The notes: generated from the sequence alone by a model not told the origin. A stretch of DNA of 64,000 bases from an uncultured Cohaesibacter sp. (GCF_963676485.1 NZ_OY781114.1:4232501-4296500); one strand, 5' to 3'. Counted from the stretch's first letter, positions 54,376-63,416 are shown. Translations and numbers: made by a program.

Positions 54376-55323
54376 GTGGCATCTCACGGTTCAAAGAAAG
54401 TCATTTATGCAGCATTAGCTGGCAATACGTTGATTTCAATTACGAAATTCGTCGCAGCTACAATTACCGGATCGTCTGCAATGCTATCGGAAGGCATTCA
54501 TAGTCTTGTCGATACCGGTAATCAGGGATTGTTACTCTATGGTATAAGACGCTCTGGTAGACCGGCAGATATCAAGCATCCCTTCGGTTACGGCGCTGAA
54601 TTGTATTTCTGGGCCTTTGTGGTTGCGTTGCTGATTTTCGCCGTTGGCGCTGGTTTGTCTCTTTATGAGGGAATCGAGAAGGTGCTGCATCCCGAGCCTA
54701 TCGGCGATCCGACGATCAACTTTATCGTATTGGGGGTGGCATTCTGTTTTGAAGGCTGGGCCTGGTTTGTTGCCTTGCGTGAATTTCGGAACACGAAGGG
54801 CAAGCGGAGTTACTTTCAGGCGGTTTCAGATTCCAAAGATCCGACGGTCTTTACCGTGTTGTTTGAGGATAGTGCCGCAATGCTCGGTTTGCTCGTCGCC
54901 GCCGTTGGTATTGCGCTTTCCCACTATCTGGAGCTTCCATGGATGGATGGCGCAGCCTCCATCGTTATCGGGCTCATTCTGGGCTTTACCGCGATATTGC
55001 TGGCTTATGAAACTAAGAGCCTTCTGATCGGGGAAGCCGCCTCCACCGAGAGCGAAGCCGAGATCGCGGCTATCGTCAATGGCCATCCTGCAGTAACCAT
55101 GGTCAATGAGCTGCGCACCATGCACCGCGGTCCAAATGAAATCCTGCTCGCTCTCAGCCTTGATTTCCGCGATGACATGGTCGTCGGGCAGCTTGAGGCG
55201 GTGATCGCCGACCTTGAGCGCCATATTCGTGAACGTGTGCCGCAGGTCCATCGCGTTTATATTGAAGCGCAGTCCTATCTGGATCATAAGTCGATTGAAG
55301 AGCGACTGAACTCAGAGCAGTGA
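54376..55323 (+). CDS. Cation diffusion facilitator family transporter
   Basis: This 315-residue divalent-cation/proton antiporter starts with GTG after GGGAGAAAAAC. Helix 2 has the metal site SAMLSEGIHSLVDTGNQ (His42, Asp46) and helix 5 the VLFEDSAAMLGLLVA acidic residues. The HPFGYGAELYFWAFV block and a C-terminal cytoplasmic domain are typical of the SLC30A9-like branch. Metal specificity (Zn, Mn, Fe or Co) cannot be assigned. It is divergent from the efflux operon across the operator. Confidence 0.9.
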   Translation: MASHGSKKVIYAALAGNTLISITKFVAATITGSSAMLSEGIHSLVDTGNQGLLLYGIRRSGRPADIKHPFGYGAELYFWAFVVALLIFAVGAGLSLYEGIEKVLHPEPIGDPTINFIVLGVAFCFEGWAWFVALREFRNTKGKRSYFQAVSDSKDPTVFTVLFEDSAAMLGLLVAAVGIALSHYLELPWMDGAASIVIGLILGFTAILLAYETKSLLIGEAASTESEAEIAAIVNGHPAVTMVNELRTMHRGPNEILLALSLDFRDDMVVGQLEAVIADLERHIRERVPQVHRVYIEAQSYLDHKSIEERLNSEQ

Positions 55324-55390
55324 GTTGCGCGAAAGCCTGTGGTGCTAGTCCCTATGGATGATGGATTGCAAGAATTCTGCTTAAAACAAG

Positions 55391-55415
55391 AAAACCCGGC
55401 ATAGAGCCGGGTTTT
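55391..55415. terminator. Bidirectional terminator between the CDF gene and ssb
   Basis: AAAACCCGGC and GCCGGGTTTT form a perfect 10-bp stem around ATAGA, with T5 on the plus strand and A-rich sequence on the other side. Confidence 0.85.
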
Positions 55416-55443
55416 TGATTTTCGTGCGTTGATGGAGCAACCA

Positions 55444-55983
55444 TCAAAACGGAATATCGTCGTCCATTTCGTCGCGGAAGCCGCCAGAAGGCTGACCGCC
55501 ACCAGATGGGGCTTGTCCGCCGCCAAATCCGCCAGGGGCTCCGCCACCATAGCCGCCGCCAGGGCCGCCAAAATCACCGCCGGACTGACCTCCGGATTGG
55601 CCGCCGCCAAATCCTCCGCCGCCACCTTCGCCGCGGTTATCCAGCATGGTGAGGTTGCCATTGAAGCCCTGCAGAACGACTTCGGTTGAATACCGATCCT
55701 GCCCGCTCTGATCCTGCCATTTGCGAGTCTGAAGCTGTCCTTCGAGATAGATCTTGGACCCTTTTCTGAGATACTGCTCTGCAATCCGACACAGACCTTC
55801 GTTGAAAATGACCACGCGGTGCCATTCGGTCCGTTCGCGCCGTTCGCCAGAGTTGCGATCTTTCCAACTTTCTGAAGTGGCGACAGACAGGTTGCAGATC
55901 GGGCGGCCATCCTGAGTTCTGCGAATATCGGGATCTGCTCCCAGATTGCCAACCAGAATGACTTTGTTAACGCTACCGGCCAT
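55444..55983 (-). CDS. ssb: Single-stranded DNA-binding protein
   Basis: This 179-residue SSB has the N-terminal OB fold starting [26 protein letters not shown] and ending around [10 protein letters not shown] long Gly-rich linker with repeated GGG, QSGG and PGG units follows, then the acidic partner-binding tip MDDDIPF. The start at 55983 has AAGGAC upstream and is fixed by the OB fold; the frame remains open further upstream but that part is non-coding. It is divergent from uvrA. Confidence 0.96.
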   Translation of the reverse strand: MAGSVNKVILVGNLGADPDIRRTQDGRPICNLSVATSESWKDRNSGERRERTEWHRVVIFNEGLCRIAEQYLRKGSKIYLEGQLQTRKWQDQSGQDRYSTEVVLQGFNGNLTMLDNRGEGGGGGFGGGQSGGQSGGDFGGPGGGYGGGAPGGFGGGQAPSGGGQPSGGFRDEMDDDIPF

Positions 55984-56123
55984 TGCTTTGTCCTTTGTTT
56001 CTTTGCTGTGTCCTGATGATCCGATCAGGTATTTGTGACAGCATATTCGGCTTCGCCGCCGACTTCCATATGGCTTTGGCGCAATCCCCATCCTTTGGTT
56101 CATGCACAATATGCATAGTCGTG

Positions 56124-56163
56124 TTGCATTGAATAGGTTCACATTATAGAACAAATCATGTAC
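56124..56163. promoter_or_regulatory. Candidate SOS (LexA) box in the ssb-uvrA intergenic region
   Basis: GAAC-N7-GTAC (56149-56163), read on the minus strand as GTAC-N7-GTTC, is one base off the alphaproteobacterial LexA direct repeat GTTC-N7-GTTC. It abuts a perfect minus-strand TATAAT (56143-56148). On the plus strand it overlaps a TTGCAT/TATAGA pair (56124-56129, 56145-56150). A site here could repress both repair genes. Confidence 0.45.
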
Positions 56164-56368
56164 AAATAGAAGCCCCGCGCCTAACATGGCCGCGATTGGA
56201 GGCAATCGAAATTGGCCATTGCCTTGATTTTTATAAACCGATATTGCATCGGGAGAAAAATGTGACGCGTTGTGAGAGAAGCTGTGATCTCTGGCTTCTT
56301 GCGCTGCGTATTGCATAGTCGGGTGAGAACCAGACGCCTGCCCCGCGCTGAGAGAAAGATTGATCGAC

Positions 56369-59263
56369 ATGACAATTGATAAAAAAGTGTTCGTTGCACC
56401 TTCGCAGAAAGCCATAGCGATTCGTGGTGCGCGGGAACATAATCTCAAGAATGTTGATCTGGATATTCCGCGCGATCAGCTGGTGGTGATGACCGGCTTG
56501 TCCGGGTCTGGCAAAAGCTCGCTGGCCTTTGATACCGTCTATGCCGAAGGGCAGCGGCGCTATGTTGAATCCCTTTCGGCTTATGCGCGGCAGTTTCTGG
56601 AAATGATGCAGAAGCCCGATGTGGATTCCATCGAGGGGCTTTCTCCCGCCATTTCCATCGAACAGAAAACGACTTCGCGCAACCCGCGCTCTACGGTTGG
56701 CACTGTTACGGAAATCTATGATTATCTGCGCCTGCTTTTTGCGCGTGTCGGCATTCCGTATAGTCCGGCAACCGGTCTGCCAATTGAAAGTCAGACGGTT
56801 AGTCAGATGGTCGACCGTGTCATGGAGCTACCTGAGAAAACCCGCTTTCTGCTGTTGGCGCCTATTGTGCGCGGGCGTAAAGGTGAGTTCCGTAAAGAGT
56901 TGGCCGAGCTGGTCAAGCGCGGACTGACGCGTTTCCGGATCGACGGGCAGATGTATGATGACGGTGACCTGCCTACGCTCGATAAGAAATTCAAGCATAA
57001 TATCGAGGTCGTTGTTCACCGTATGGTGGTCAAGGAAGGCATCGAGAAGCGCCTTGCCGATTCCCTTGAGCTGGCGCTGGAGCTGGCCGACGGGCTTGCT
57101 ATTGTAGAAATGGTTGACCAGAAGGATGATAATGGCGAACCGAAGCGGACGACCTTCTCGGCAAAATTCGCCTGCCCTGTTTCCGGTTTTACCATTCCGG
57201 AAATAGAGCCGCGTCTCTTCTCCTTTAACAACCCATTCGGTGCCTGCCCTGTTTGTGATGGTCTGGGCAGTGAATTGCAGGTGAGCCCCGAGTTGGTCAT
57301 CCCAGATACCTCGCGCAGCATCAAGGATGGTGCCATCGCGCCATGGTCCAAGACCTCTTCACCATTCTATCGCCAGACACTGGAAGCACTTGCCAAGCAT
57401 TTTGATTTCTCTCTCACTGTGCCTTGGATTGAGCTGCCCTTTAAGGCACAGGAGGCCATTCTCTATGGCACTGGCAAAGAGAAACTGCTCTTTGTTTATG
57501 ACGACGGGGCACGGTCCTACAAGACCACAAAGCCTTTTGAAGGCGTCATTCCCAATCTGGAGCGCCGCTTTAGGGAAACCGAGAGCAGCATGGTGCGCGA
57601 AGAAATTGGCAAATACCAGTCCGCGCACGCCTGCTCGGCTTGTGATGGGAACCGGCTCAAGCCCGAAGCGCTTGCGGTCAAGCTGGATGGCAAGCATATC
57701 TCTCAAATTTCCAGCCTGTCCATTCGTGCTGCGGCTCAGTGGGTTCAGGATCTGCCTGCGACCTTATCGGAGAAACAAACAGAGATTGCCGAACGTATCC
57801 TGAAGGAGATCCGCGAGCGGCTGAAATTTCTCAATGATGTGGGGCTTGAATATCTGACCCTTTCCCGTGGGTCCGGATCGCTCTCTGGCGGTGAAAGCCA
57901 GCGTATTCGACTGGCCTCCCAGATCGGGTCGGGGTTGACCGGCGTACTTTATGTTTTGGATGAGCCGTCGATTGGTTTGCATCAGCGCGATAACGCGCGG
58001 CTTCTGGAGACGCTGAAGCATCTGCGGGATCTGGGCAACACGGTGATTGTGGTCGAGCATGATGAAGATGCTGTGCTTGAGGCCGACTTTGTTGTTGATG
58101 TCGGGCCTGGTGCCGGTATTCACGGCGGGCATATTGTGTCCAAAGGCACGCCAGCTGAAATCATGGCTGATCCAGCCTCTCTGACCGGCCAGTATCTATC
58201 TGGTGCGAAAACCATTTCTGTTGATCATGATCGCCGTAAGGGCAAGAAAAAGAAACAGATTACGGTCGTCAATGCGTGTGGCAACAATCTCAAGAATGTC
58301 ACGGCCTCCATTCCTCTAGGCACCTTCACATGTGTGACGGGGGTTTCGGGCGGAGGCAAATCCACCTTCCTGATTGATACGCTCTATAAAAGTGCGGCCA
58401 TGAAGCTCAACCGGGCGCGCGATATGCCCTCCCCGCATGATCGCATCGAAGGGCTGGAGCATGTCGACAAGGTGATCGACATCGACCAATCCCCCATCGG
58501 GCGCACGCCACGTTCGAACCCGGCCACCTATACCGGTGCCTTCACACCCATTCGCGACTGGTTCTCTGGCTTGCCAGAAGCCAAGGCACGGGGCTATGCG
58601 CCCGGTCGTTTTTCCTTCAACGTCAAGGGTGGACGGTGCGAAGCCTGTCAGGGGGATGGCGTCATCAAGATCGAGATGCACTTCCTGCCTGATGTGTATG
58701 TAACGTGCGATGTCTGCAAAGGGCATCGCTACAATCGCGAAACTCTTGAAGTGCAGTTCAAGGGTAAGTCGATTTCTGATGTCCTTCAGATGACCGTGGA
58801 TGAAGCTGCTGACTTCTTCTCGGCTGTGCCGGCTGTGCGCGACAAGATGGTGACTTTGCAGCGGGTCGGTTTGGGCTATGTAAAGGTCGGTCAGCAAGCC
58901 ACGACGCTTTCTGGCGGTGAAGCCCAGCGGGTCAAGCTTGCCAAGGAGCTTTCGAAACGCTCTACGGGTCGAACACTCTATATTCTGGATGAACCGACAA
59001 CGGGTTTGCATTTTCATGATGTTGCCAAGCTTCTTGAAGTGTTGCACGAGCTTGTCAATCAGGGCAACACGGTCGCTGTGATTGAGCACAATCTGGAAGT
59101 CATTCAAACGGCTGACTGGATTCTCGACCTTGGGCCGGAAGGTGGCGACGGCGGAGGACAAATCGTTGTAGAAGGCACACCCGAAGACGTTATGGCATGC
59201 GAAAAAAGCTACACGGGACAGTTTTTGAAAGAGCTGAAAGAGAGACGCGATTCTAAGTCGTGA
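56369..59263 (+). CDS. uvrA: Excinuclease ABC subunit UvrA
   Basis: This 964-residue DNA-damage recognition ATPase has two ABC modules. Walker A motifs are [12 protein letters not shown] (near residue 44) and [10 protein letters not shown] (near 657). Signatures are [16 protein letters not shown] and [15 protein letters not shown]. The C-terminal zinc module CEACQGDG...CDVCKGHR is complete. The first zinc module reads CPVSG...CPVC near residue 268, so one of its four Cys is Ser. The ATG at 56369 is chosen; TTG 56360 would add three residues. Confidence 0.96.
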   Translation: MTIDKKVFVAPSQKAIAIRGAREHNLKNVDLDIPRDQLVVMTGLSGSGKSSLAFDTVYAEGQRRYVESLSAYARQFLEMMQKPDVDSIEGLSPAISIEQKTTSRNPRSTVGTVTEIYDYLRLLFARVGIPYSPATGLPIESQTVSQMVDRVMELPEKTRFLLLAPIVRGRKGEFRKELAELVKRGLTRFRIDGQMYDDGDLPTLDKKFKHNIEVVVHRMVVKEGIEKRLADSLELALELADGLAIVEMVDQKDDNGEPKRTTFSAKFACPVSGFTIPEIEPRLFSFNNPFGACPVCDGLGSELQVSPELVIPDTSRSIKDGAIAPWSKTSSPFYRQTLEALAKHFDFSLTVPWIELPFKAQEAILYGTGKEKLLFVYDDGARSYKTTKPFEGVIPNLERRFRETESSMVREEIGKYQSAHACSACDGNRLKPEALAVKLDGKHISQISSLSIRAAAQWVQDLPATLSEKQTEIAERILKEIRERLKFLNDVGLEYLTLSRGSGSLSGGESQRIRLASQIGSGLTGVLYVLDEPSIGLHQRDNARLLETLKHLRDLGNTVIVVEHDEDAVLEADFVVDVGPGAGIHGGHIVSKGTPAEIMADPASLTGQYLSGAKTISVDHDRRKGKKKKQITVVNACGNNLKNVTASIPLGTFTCVTGVSGGGKSTFLIDTLYKSAAMKLNRARDMPSPHDRIEGLEHVDKVIDIDQSPIGRTPRSNPATYTGAFTPIRDWFSGLPEAKARGYAPGRFSFNVKGGRCEACQGDGVIKIEMHFLPDVYVTCDVCKGHRYNRETLEVQFKGKSISDVLQMTVDEAADFFSAVPAVRDKMVTLQRVGLGYVKVGQQATTLSGGEAQRVKLAKELSKRSTGRTLYILDEPTTGLHFHDVAKLLEVLHELVNQGNTVAVIEHNLEVIQTADWILDLGPEGGDGGGQIVVEGTPEDVMACEKSYTGQFLKELKERRDSKS

Positions 59264-59324
59264 GGCTTTTTTATTTTTCATTATGCATTTTTGCGTAATA
59301 CTTTTGGCGATGCACAATCGGGCC

Positions 59325-59377
59325 AAATCTCGAGAAAATAGTCAAGCATTTGAAATTACAATATTTTCTCGAGATTT
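59325..59377. repeat. Perfect 16-bp inverted repeat with internal TCTCGAGA palindromes
   Basis: AAATCTCGAGAAAATA (59325-59340) is repeated in inverted orientation at 59362-59377, with a 21-nt spacer. Each arm itself contains the 8-bp palindrome TCTCGAGA, and the two palindrome centres are 39 bp apart. No T-run follows, so it is not a standard terminator for uvrA. A paired operator or a cruciform/RNA stem are both possible. Confidence 0.75.
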
Positions 59378-59716
59378 CTCAGCCTGTCGTTGTGCGCATT
59401 GATTCATATCATGCAAAAAGTGCTATTTGTGCCGCGTTGCAAAATTCATCATTTCAAATATTTCGTTTTGCTGATTTTTTGTCTCAAGATTTCTGCTTTT
59501 CACAGGCCCCCGGCTCTTGATCGGTTGCAAATAAGTACTAGTGCTTATAGTTATGAATTTGAAAAAGATAGTCTCTATATTCTATAACTATCTGAAATTA
59601 TAGATATTTTTCTAGAGAATCCCTTTTGCTATGCGAAATTCGTGGAGCGCTAAAATGAGTAGTTGTTGTTTTGCATGCTCCGCAAGACAGCTATGCATTT
59701 TTTTGCAGTGCAAATA

Positions 59717-59745
59717 TTGGGAGTCATTTGCTATCTATTTATCAA
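59717..59745 (+). promoter_or_regulatory. Candidate promoter of the DUF1127-sRNA unit
   Basis: TTGGGA (59717-59722) and TATCAA (59740-59745) are 17 bp apart, 88 bp before the DUF1127 ATG. I looked for an EcfG (GGAAC-N17-GTT) or RpoH-type promoter and did not find a good match. The assignment is weak. Confidence 0.25.
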
Positions 59746-59777
59746 CAACAACGAGATGTTGACTACATAACGAAACG

Positions 59778-59795
59778 TCATCTCATTTGAGATGA
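59778..59795. promoter_or_regulatory. 18-bp palindrome in the DUF1127 leader
   Basis: TCATCTCA-TT-TGAGATGA is a perfect 8-bp inverted repeat with a 2-nt centre, 38 bp upstream of the DUF1127 ATG. It could be an operator or, if transcribed, a 5'UTR structural element. Confidence 0.4.
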
Positions 59796-59833
59796 GAAGT
59801 CACTTGAAGGTTCGGCAACGTAGGATCGATAAG

Positions 59834-59983
59834 ATGCTTGATACAGTTGTTCAGAATTATCGGCAGTGGCGCAATTTTCGTGACACGGTCGATAATCTTA
59901 ATCGTCTGTCCAATAGAGAATGCGAAGTGAGCATTTCTCGCGCAGACGTGACGCAGACTGCAAGACGTGCAGTTGGTATGTAA
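59834..59983 (+). CDS. DUF1127 small Arg-rich protein (CcaF1-like)
   Basis: This is a 49-residue basic protein with the DUF1127 pattern. An aromatic/Arg-rich helix (YRQWRNFRDTVDNLNRLSNRE) is followed by the ISRADV motif, matching the usual LSDRELADIGISRADI. The ATG at 59834 has TAGGA 8 nt upstream. In Rhodobacter the DUF1127 protein CcaF1 is an RNA-binding regulator co-transcribed with CcsR sRNAs. Here the coding region is likewise followed, 16 nt after the stop, by hairpins with anti-Shine-Dalgarno loops. The role by analogy is stress or envelope regulation. Confidence 0.8.
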   Translation: MLDTVVQNYRQWRNFRDTVDNLNRLSNRECEVSISRADVTQTARRAVGM

Positions 59984-59999
59984 AACATTTATAGGAATC

Positions 60000-60106
60000 C
60001 AGACTTTCTCCTCCTCCCGAAAGTCTGAGACGTTTCGAAACGAATCCTCCCCGTTTTGAAACACCCTTAGAAGCCCACCGGACCTCCTCCCCCGGTGGGC
60101 TTTTCT
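60000..60106 (+). ncRNA. Cuckoo/CcsR-type sRNA: three hairpins with CCTCC loops, last one terminator
   Basis: There are three consecutive hairpins. The first (60000-60027) has a perfect 9-bp stem and loop TCCTCCTCCC. The second (60032-60062) has an 11-bp stem with one G-U pair and loop AATCCTCCC. The third (60073-60100) has a perfect 9-bp GC stem, loop ACCTCCTCCC, and then TTTTCT, making it the terminator. The loops are complementary to Shine-Dalgarno sequences. CcsR/'cuckoo' RNAs of alphaproteobacteria share this loop motif and are processed from transcripts with a DUF1127 gene. The 5' end is not determinable and may arise by processing of the upstream mRNA. Confidence 0.78.
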
Positions 60107-60255
60107 AATTCTTGTCTCTCAAATTGATAGAATAAGAATTCAGGAGCTTGGAGTTTCTCGCATGCACTTCTTGCTATGAGAAATCGGCCTCCAACCAGCT
60201 TTATATATCTGATAAGGAGGCCGCACTTCCGAAAAGGATCTACTTTGATGAAGCT

Positions 60256-60876
60256 CTAGCCTCTGGCTGGCGATTCCGCCATCCAGTCTTCCAGTGGCTT
60301 GATTTTGGGGAAAACACCATTGTCGTAAATCCAGCTGTCCACTGCATAGCGTTTGTCATTCTTGGTGTCGAGCACAACGGCCGTTGCGTGCGGATAGCGA
60401 CCATCAAGGAAGAACCCCCTTGCGACCGGGGATTGGACCTTGTGGTATTTGAGGAAGCCATGCTGCTGCGCAAAGGAGATCAGAGATGTGGTGTTGCTGG
60501 CCTCATCGATGCAATCCATCTGGCCGGGCACGCCAGCATTTCTCATATCCAAGCCGCCCTTGTCCTTGTCTGATCCAACGAAGGGCCCAACGCGTTTTTC
60601 AAACCAGGCGACGGCGTTGCCTATGGCCTTGCGCTCTGCCTTGGGGCTTTTGTCTCCGGCTTTCAGAATTCTTTTGAGCTTTGCGAGATCTTGTTTTGTA
60701 AAACGATAGCCATATTGGAGCGTGCAGCCGAAAGCGTGGCAAATATAAATGGTGGTCTTGGTCGGCGCGCGATTGTTCATGGCGCTGATCCAGCCACTGG
60801 TCGAGCCTGTCGTCTGCGGGGTGCAGGCAGCCAATGCAATCAGGACGGGAATTGTTGTTAAGATTTTGAATTTCAT
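60256..60876 (-). CDS. Lipoprotein with possible Cys-His-Asp hydrolase triad
   Basis: This 206-residue exported protein has a lipobox, LIALAAC, with Cys18 as the lipidation site. No named family is recognised. The distal half has MDCIDEASNTTSLI (Cys122), YPHATAVVLD (His163) and YAVDSW (Asp180). Order and spacing are reminiscent of transglutaminase- or papain-like cysteine enzymes, so a peptidase or amidase role is conceivable but unproven. Cys46 and Cys51 may form a disulfide. ATG 60876 is chosen because it starts the signal peptide. It faces the DUF1127-sRNA unit across about 150 bp. Confidence 0.7.
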   Translation of the reverse strand: MKFKILTTIPVLIALAACTPQTTGSTSGWISAMNNRAPTKTTIYICHAFGCTLQYGYRFTKQDLAKLKRILKAGDKSPKAERKAIGNAVAWFEKRVGPFVGSDKDKGGLDMRNAGVPGQMDCIDEASNTTSLISFAQQHGFLKYHKVQSPVARGFFLDGRYPHATAVVLDTKNDKRYAVDSWIYDNGVFPKIKPLEDWMAESPARG

Positions 60877-61109
60877 GCTGATTGTTCCCGCTTCACTGCG
60901 CTTCGTTGGTTGGTTCATTTTGTGATATCACTGCAAAACAAACCTGCCAACACAAAAAATGGCGTTAAAGATCAAGCTTTGACCGATTGAAACACAGTGT
61001 GGCTCCCCGGCTTGTCTTGCAATTTTCACAAACAGTGTTAGGTATCGGCACTCGACGGGTTTCTGCGGGTTCGTCGGGCGTTGTCAATGCAAACAGAAAG
61101 ATCAGAAAA

Positions 61110-62516
61110 GTGACAAAGAGCTATAAGTCTGTGCGTATCATTGGAGCAGGACTTGCCGGGTCAGAGGCCGCCTGGCAACTGGCCAATGCTTGCATTCCGG
61201 TTCATCTTCATGAAATGAGACCGACACGATCAACGGATGCTCATGTCACGGATCACTGCGCGGAGCTCGTTTGCTCCAATTCCTTCCGCTCGGATGATCA
61301 TGAAGCCAATGCTGTTGGCTTGTTGCATCAGGAGATGCGTGAGGCCGGCTCTCTGATCATGTCCTGCGCGGACGCAAACTCTATTCCCGCTGGTGGGGCC
61401 TTGGCCGTGGCGCGCGAGGCTTTTTCCGAAGCGGTTACGGAAAAGCTATCGAATCATCCCTACATTACGATTGAAAGGGGTGAGCTGGACACCCTGCCCT
61501 CTGCCGACGATGGTCTATGCCTGGTCGCTACCGGCCCTTTGACATCCGAAGCTCTGTCCAAATCCATTCTGGCGCTGACGGGGGAAGAGTCCCTTGCCTT
61601 TTACGATGCGATCGCACCGATCATTCATTTCGATTCCATTGATATGGAGAAGGCATGGTTCCAGTCTCGTTATGACAAGAAAGGTCCCTCTGGCACTGGG
61701 GCGGATTATATCAACTGCGCCATGAATGAGGAGGAATATAATGCTTTTCTCGATGCAATGCTTGGCGCCGAAAAGGCTGAATTCAAGGAATGGGAAAAGG
61801 CCAAATATTTTGACGGCTGTCTGCCGATTGAAGTGATGGCCGAACGTGGGCGCGACACGCCGCGCTACGGTCCGATGAAGCCGGTGGGCCTAACCAATCC
61901 GCACAAGCCGGATGAAGATCCGTTTGCGGTTGTGCAGCTGAGGCAGGATAACAAGCTGGGTACGCTGTTCAATATTGTCGGCTTCCAGACAAAGATGAAA
62001 TATGGTGCACAAGCGGAAGTCTTCCGCATGATACCGGGCTTGGAAAATGCGCAATTTGCTCGGCTTGGCGGTATTCATCGCAACACCTTCCTGAATTCAC
62101 CCAAGCTGCTTGATGAAACCTTGCGCCTTCGGGAGCATCCGCATCTACGCTTTGCCGGACAAATCACCGGCTGCGAAGGTTATGTTGAGTCGGCATCGAT
62201 TGGCCTGCTTGCCGGTCGTTTCATTGCGGCTGAAATGGCAGGACGGACAGCAGTGCCACCGCCTGAAACAACCGCCTTTGGTGCCTTGCTGGCCCATATT
62301 ACCGGTGGGCATCTGGTCGATTCAAACGGTGGCAAACGGTCGTTCCAACCGATGAATGTGAATTTTGGCTTGTTTCCGCCGGTCGAATTTTCCCGTCGGC
62401 GTGAGGATGGCTCCAAGATGCGTGGTGTTGAAAAGCAGCTTTCCAAGAAAAAGGCACTCTCCAAGCGTGCTTTGGCCGACACCAGAATCTGGTTGGACAG
62501 CTTGGAAATCGGCTGA
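61110..62516 (+). CDS. trmFO: Folate/FAD-dependent tRNA (uracil-54-C5)-methyltransferase TrmFO
   Basis: This enzyme of about 468 residues forms ribothymidine at tRNA position 54 using methylenetetrahydrofolate and FADH2. The FAD motif [18 protein letters not shown] is at the N-terminus. The blocks [52 protein letters not shown] and [16 protein letters not shown] are diagnostic. The start is set at GTG 61110 because the motif follows at once; a TTG at 60987 would add an atypical 41-residue leader. The stop lies 4 nt from the convergent gene. Confidence 0.93.
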   Translation: MTKSYKSVRIIGAGLAGSEAAWQLANACIPVHLHEMRPTRSTDAHVTDHCAELVCSNSFRSDDHEANAVGLLHQEMREAGSLIMSCADANSIPAGGALAVAREAFSEAVTEKLSNHPYITIERGELDTLPSADDGLCLVATGPLTSEALSKSILALTGEESLAFYDAIAPIIHFDSIDMEKAWFQSRYDKKGPSGTGADYINCAMNEEEYNAFLDAMLGAEKAEFKEWEKAKYFDGCLPIEVMAERGRDTPRYGPMKPVGLTNPHKPDEDPFAVVQLRQDNKLGTLFNIVGFQTKMKYGAQAEVFRMIPGLENAQFARLGGIHRNTFLNSPKLLDETLRLREHPHLRFAGQITGCEGYVESASIGLLAGRFIAAEMAGRTAVPPPETTAFGALLAHITGGHLVDSNGGKRSFQPMNVNFGLFPPVEFSRRREDGSKMRGVEKQLSKKKALSKRALADTRIWLDSLEIG

Positions 62517-62520
62517 TTTT

Positions 62521-63390
62521 CTAGAATTTTGCGGCCATGCGCCAGATGTGCCAATAGCTGCGCCAGTTTGATATCTCAAGAGGATCATGAGGTCTCTTCT
62601 GGCGCATTTTCAATATCATCGGAACGGGGGCTAGCTCCAAAAAGGCAAGGGCCAGATGAGCGTTGTTCTTGGCTTTTAGCTTCTTGAGGCCCGCCATTGC
62701 CTCTTCGTGCAGGCTAGCCGCTCTATGACACAAGTCGATGATTGCCTCTGCGCTTTGATCGGGATGCCCAGACGCATAAAGATCATGCGCGGAAAGACCA
62801 TGCTCTTCGAATGCATCGAGCGGCAGAAATAGCTGTTTTGCCTTGGTTGTCTGAGGCCAAACGCGAAGGTGCTCTGTCAGGCTGATGGTTTTTCCAGCGG
62901 TGACAAAGAGGCCTGCCAACCAGTCTGTTGATTGCCCATCATTGAGAATACGACTGGCGAGTGCCAAACGCATCCCTGTCGTGGACTTGCTGTAGATGTC
63001 ATAGCTTTTTTCATCCGGCATCGGACTGGAGGCAAGATCGAACGCATGGGCATCGACTATGGCCTCAAGTTGATCGCAAGGAAGCTGATATTGCTTCTGA
63101 ATCTGTTTGAGGGCTCCTGCCAAGGGGCCTATATTGGCGAAACCGCATCCGCTTTCAAAGCTTGACTGGGTATCCAGGATGACATCTCGCCACCATTGAA
63201 GCCTGATTTCGCCCATTTCTGGAGAGCTTACCTGCGTAGCTATTCGGCGAATGGTGATATGGAAGGCATAGAGAGCCATCAATGCTTGCCGCTTGTCTTG
63301 CGGTGCCGTCAACGCCGCAAAATGGCTGACGGGGTCAAGCGATTTCAATTCGCTTTGGCAGAAAGCGAACAAATCCTCATAACCAGACAT
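62521..63390 (-). CDS. Squalene/phytoene synthase-like protein (NDUFAF6-like)
   Basis: This 289-residue all-helical protein of the squalene/phytoene synthase superfamily has DKRQALMALYAFHITIRRIA where catalytic members have an Asp-rich DxxxD motif. GEIRLQWWRDVI is retained, the second Asp-rich motif is not evident and GMRLALASRIL is present. Loss of Asp-rich motifs is typical of the NDUFAF6 group, a mitochondrial complex I assembly factor, rather than of true prenyl synthases. Its upstream neighbour is a DUF498/NDUFAF3-like gene, which supports a shared assembly role. Confidence 0.82.
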   Translation of the reverse strand: MSGYEDLFAFCQSELKSLDPVSHFAALTAPQDKRQALMALYAFHITIRRIATQVSSPEMGEIRLQWWRDVILDTQSSFESGCGFANIGPLAGALKQIQKQYQLPCDQLEAIVDAHAFDLASSPMPDEKSYDIYSKSTTGMRLALASRILNDGQSTDWLAGLFVTAGKTISLTEHLRVWPQTTKAKQLFLPLDAFEEHGLSAHDLYASGHPDQSAEAIIDLCHRAASLHEEAMAGLKKLKAKNNAHLALAFLELAPVPMILKMRQKRPHDPLEISNWRSYWHIWRMAAKF

Positions 63391-63416
63391 GGAGCCCTCC
63401 GCAGTGTGTGGTCGGT

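Larger units (their letters stand above)
59264..59833. other. AT-rich, palindrome-filled region upstream of the DUF1127 gene
   Basis: This is the longest gene-free stretch in the window (570 bp). It holds the large inverted repeat at 59325-59377, the short palindromes TTTGC-AGT-GCAAA and GCAAAT-N10-ATTTGC near 59702-59732, GATAGT...ACTATC near 59566-59591, and the palindrome at 59778-59795. No credible coding frame is seen. Confidence 0.6.

Noticed and set aside
55984-56448. Upstream extension of the ssb frame giving a 334-residue protein
   Set aside because: The OB fold begins at the internal ATG with a good ribosome site. The extension covers the promoter/SOS-box region and the uvrA start.
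60107-60143. AATTCTT...AAGAATT inverted repeat downstream of the sRNA unit
   Set aside because: It is a short AT-only stem with a long loop, not distinguishable from background.
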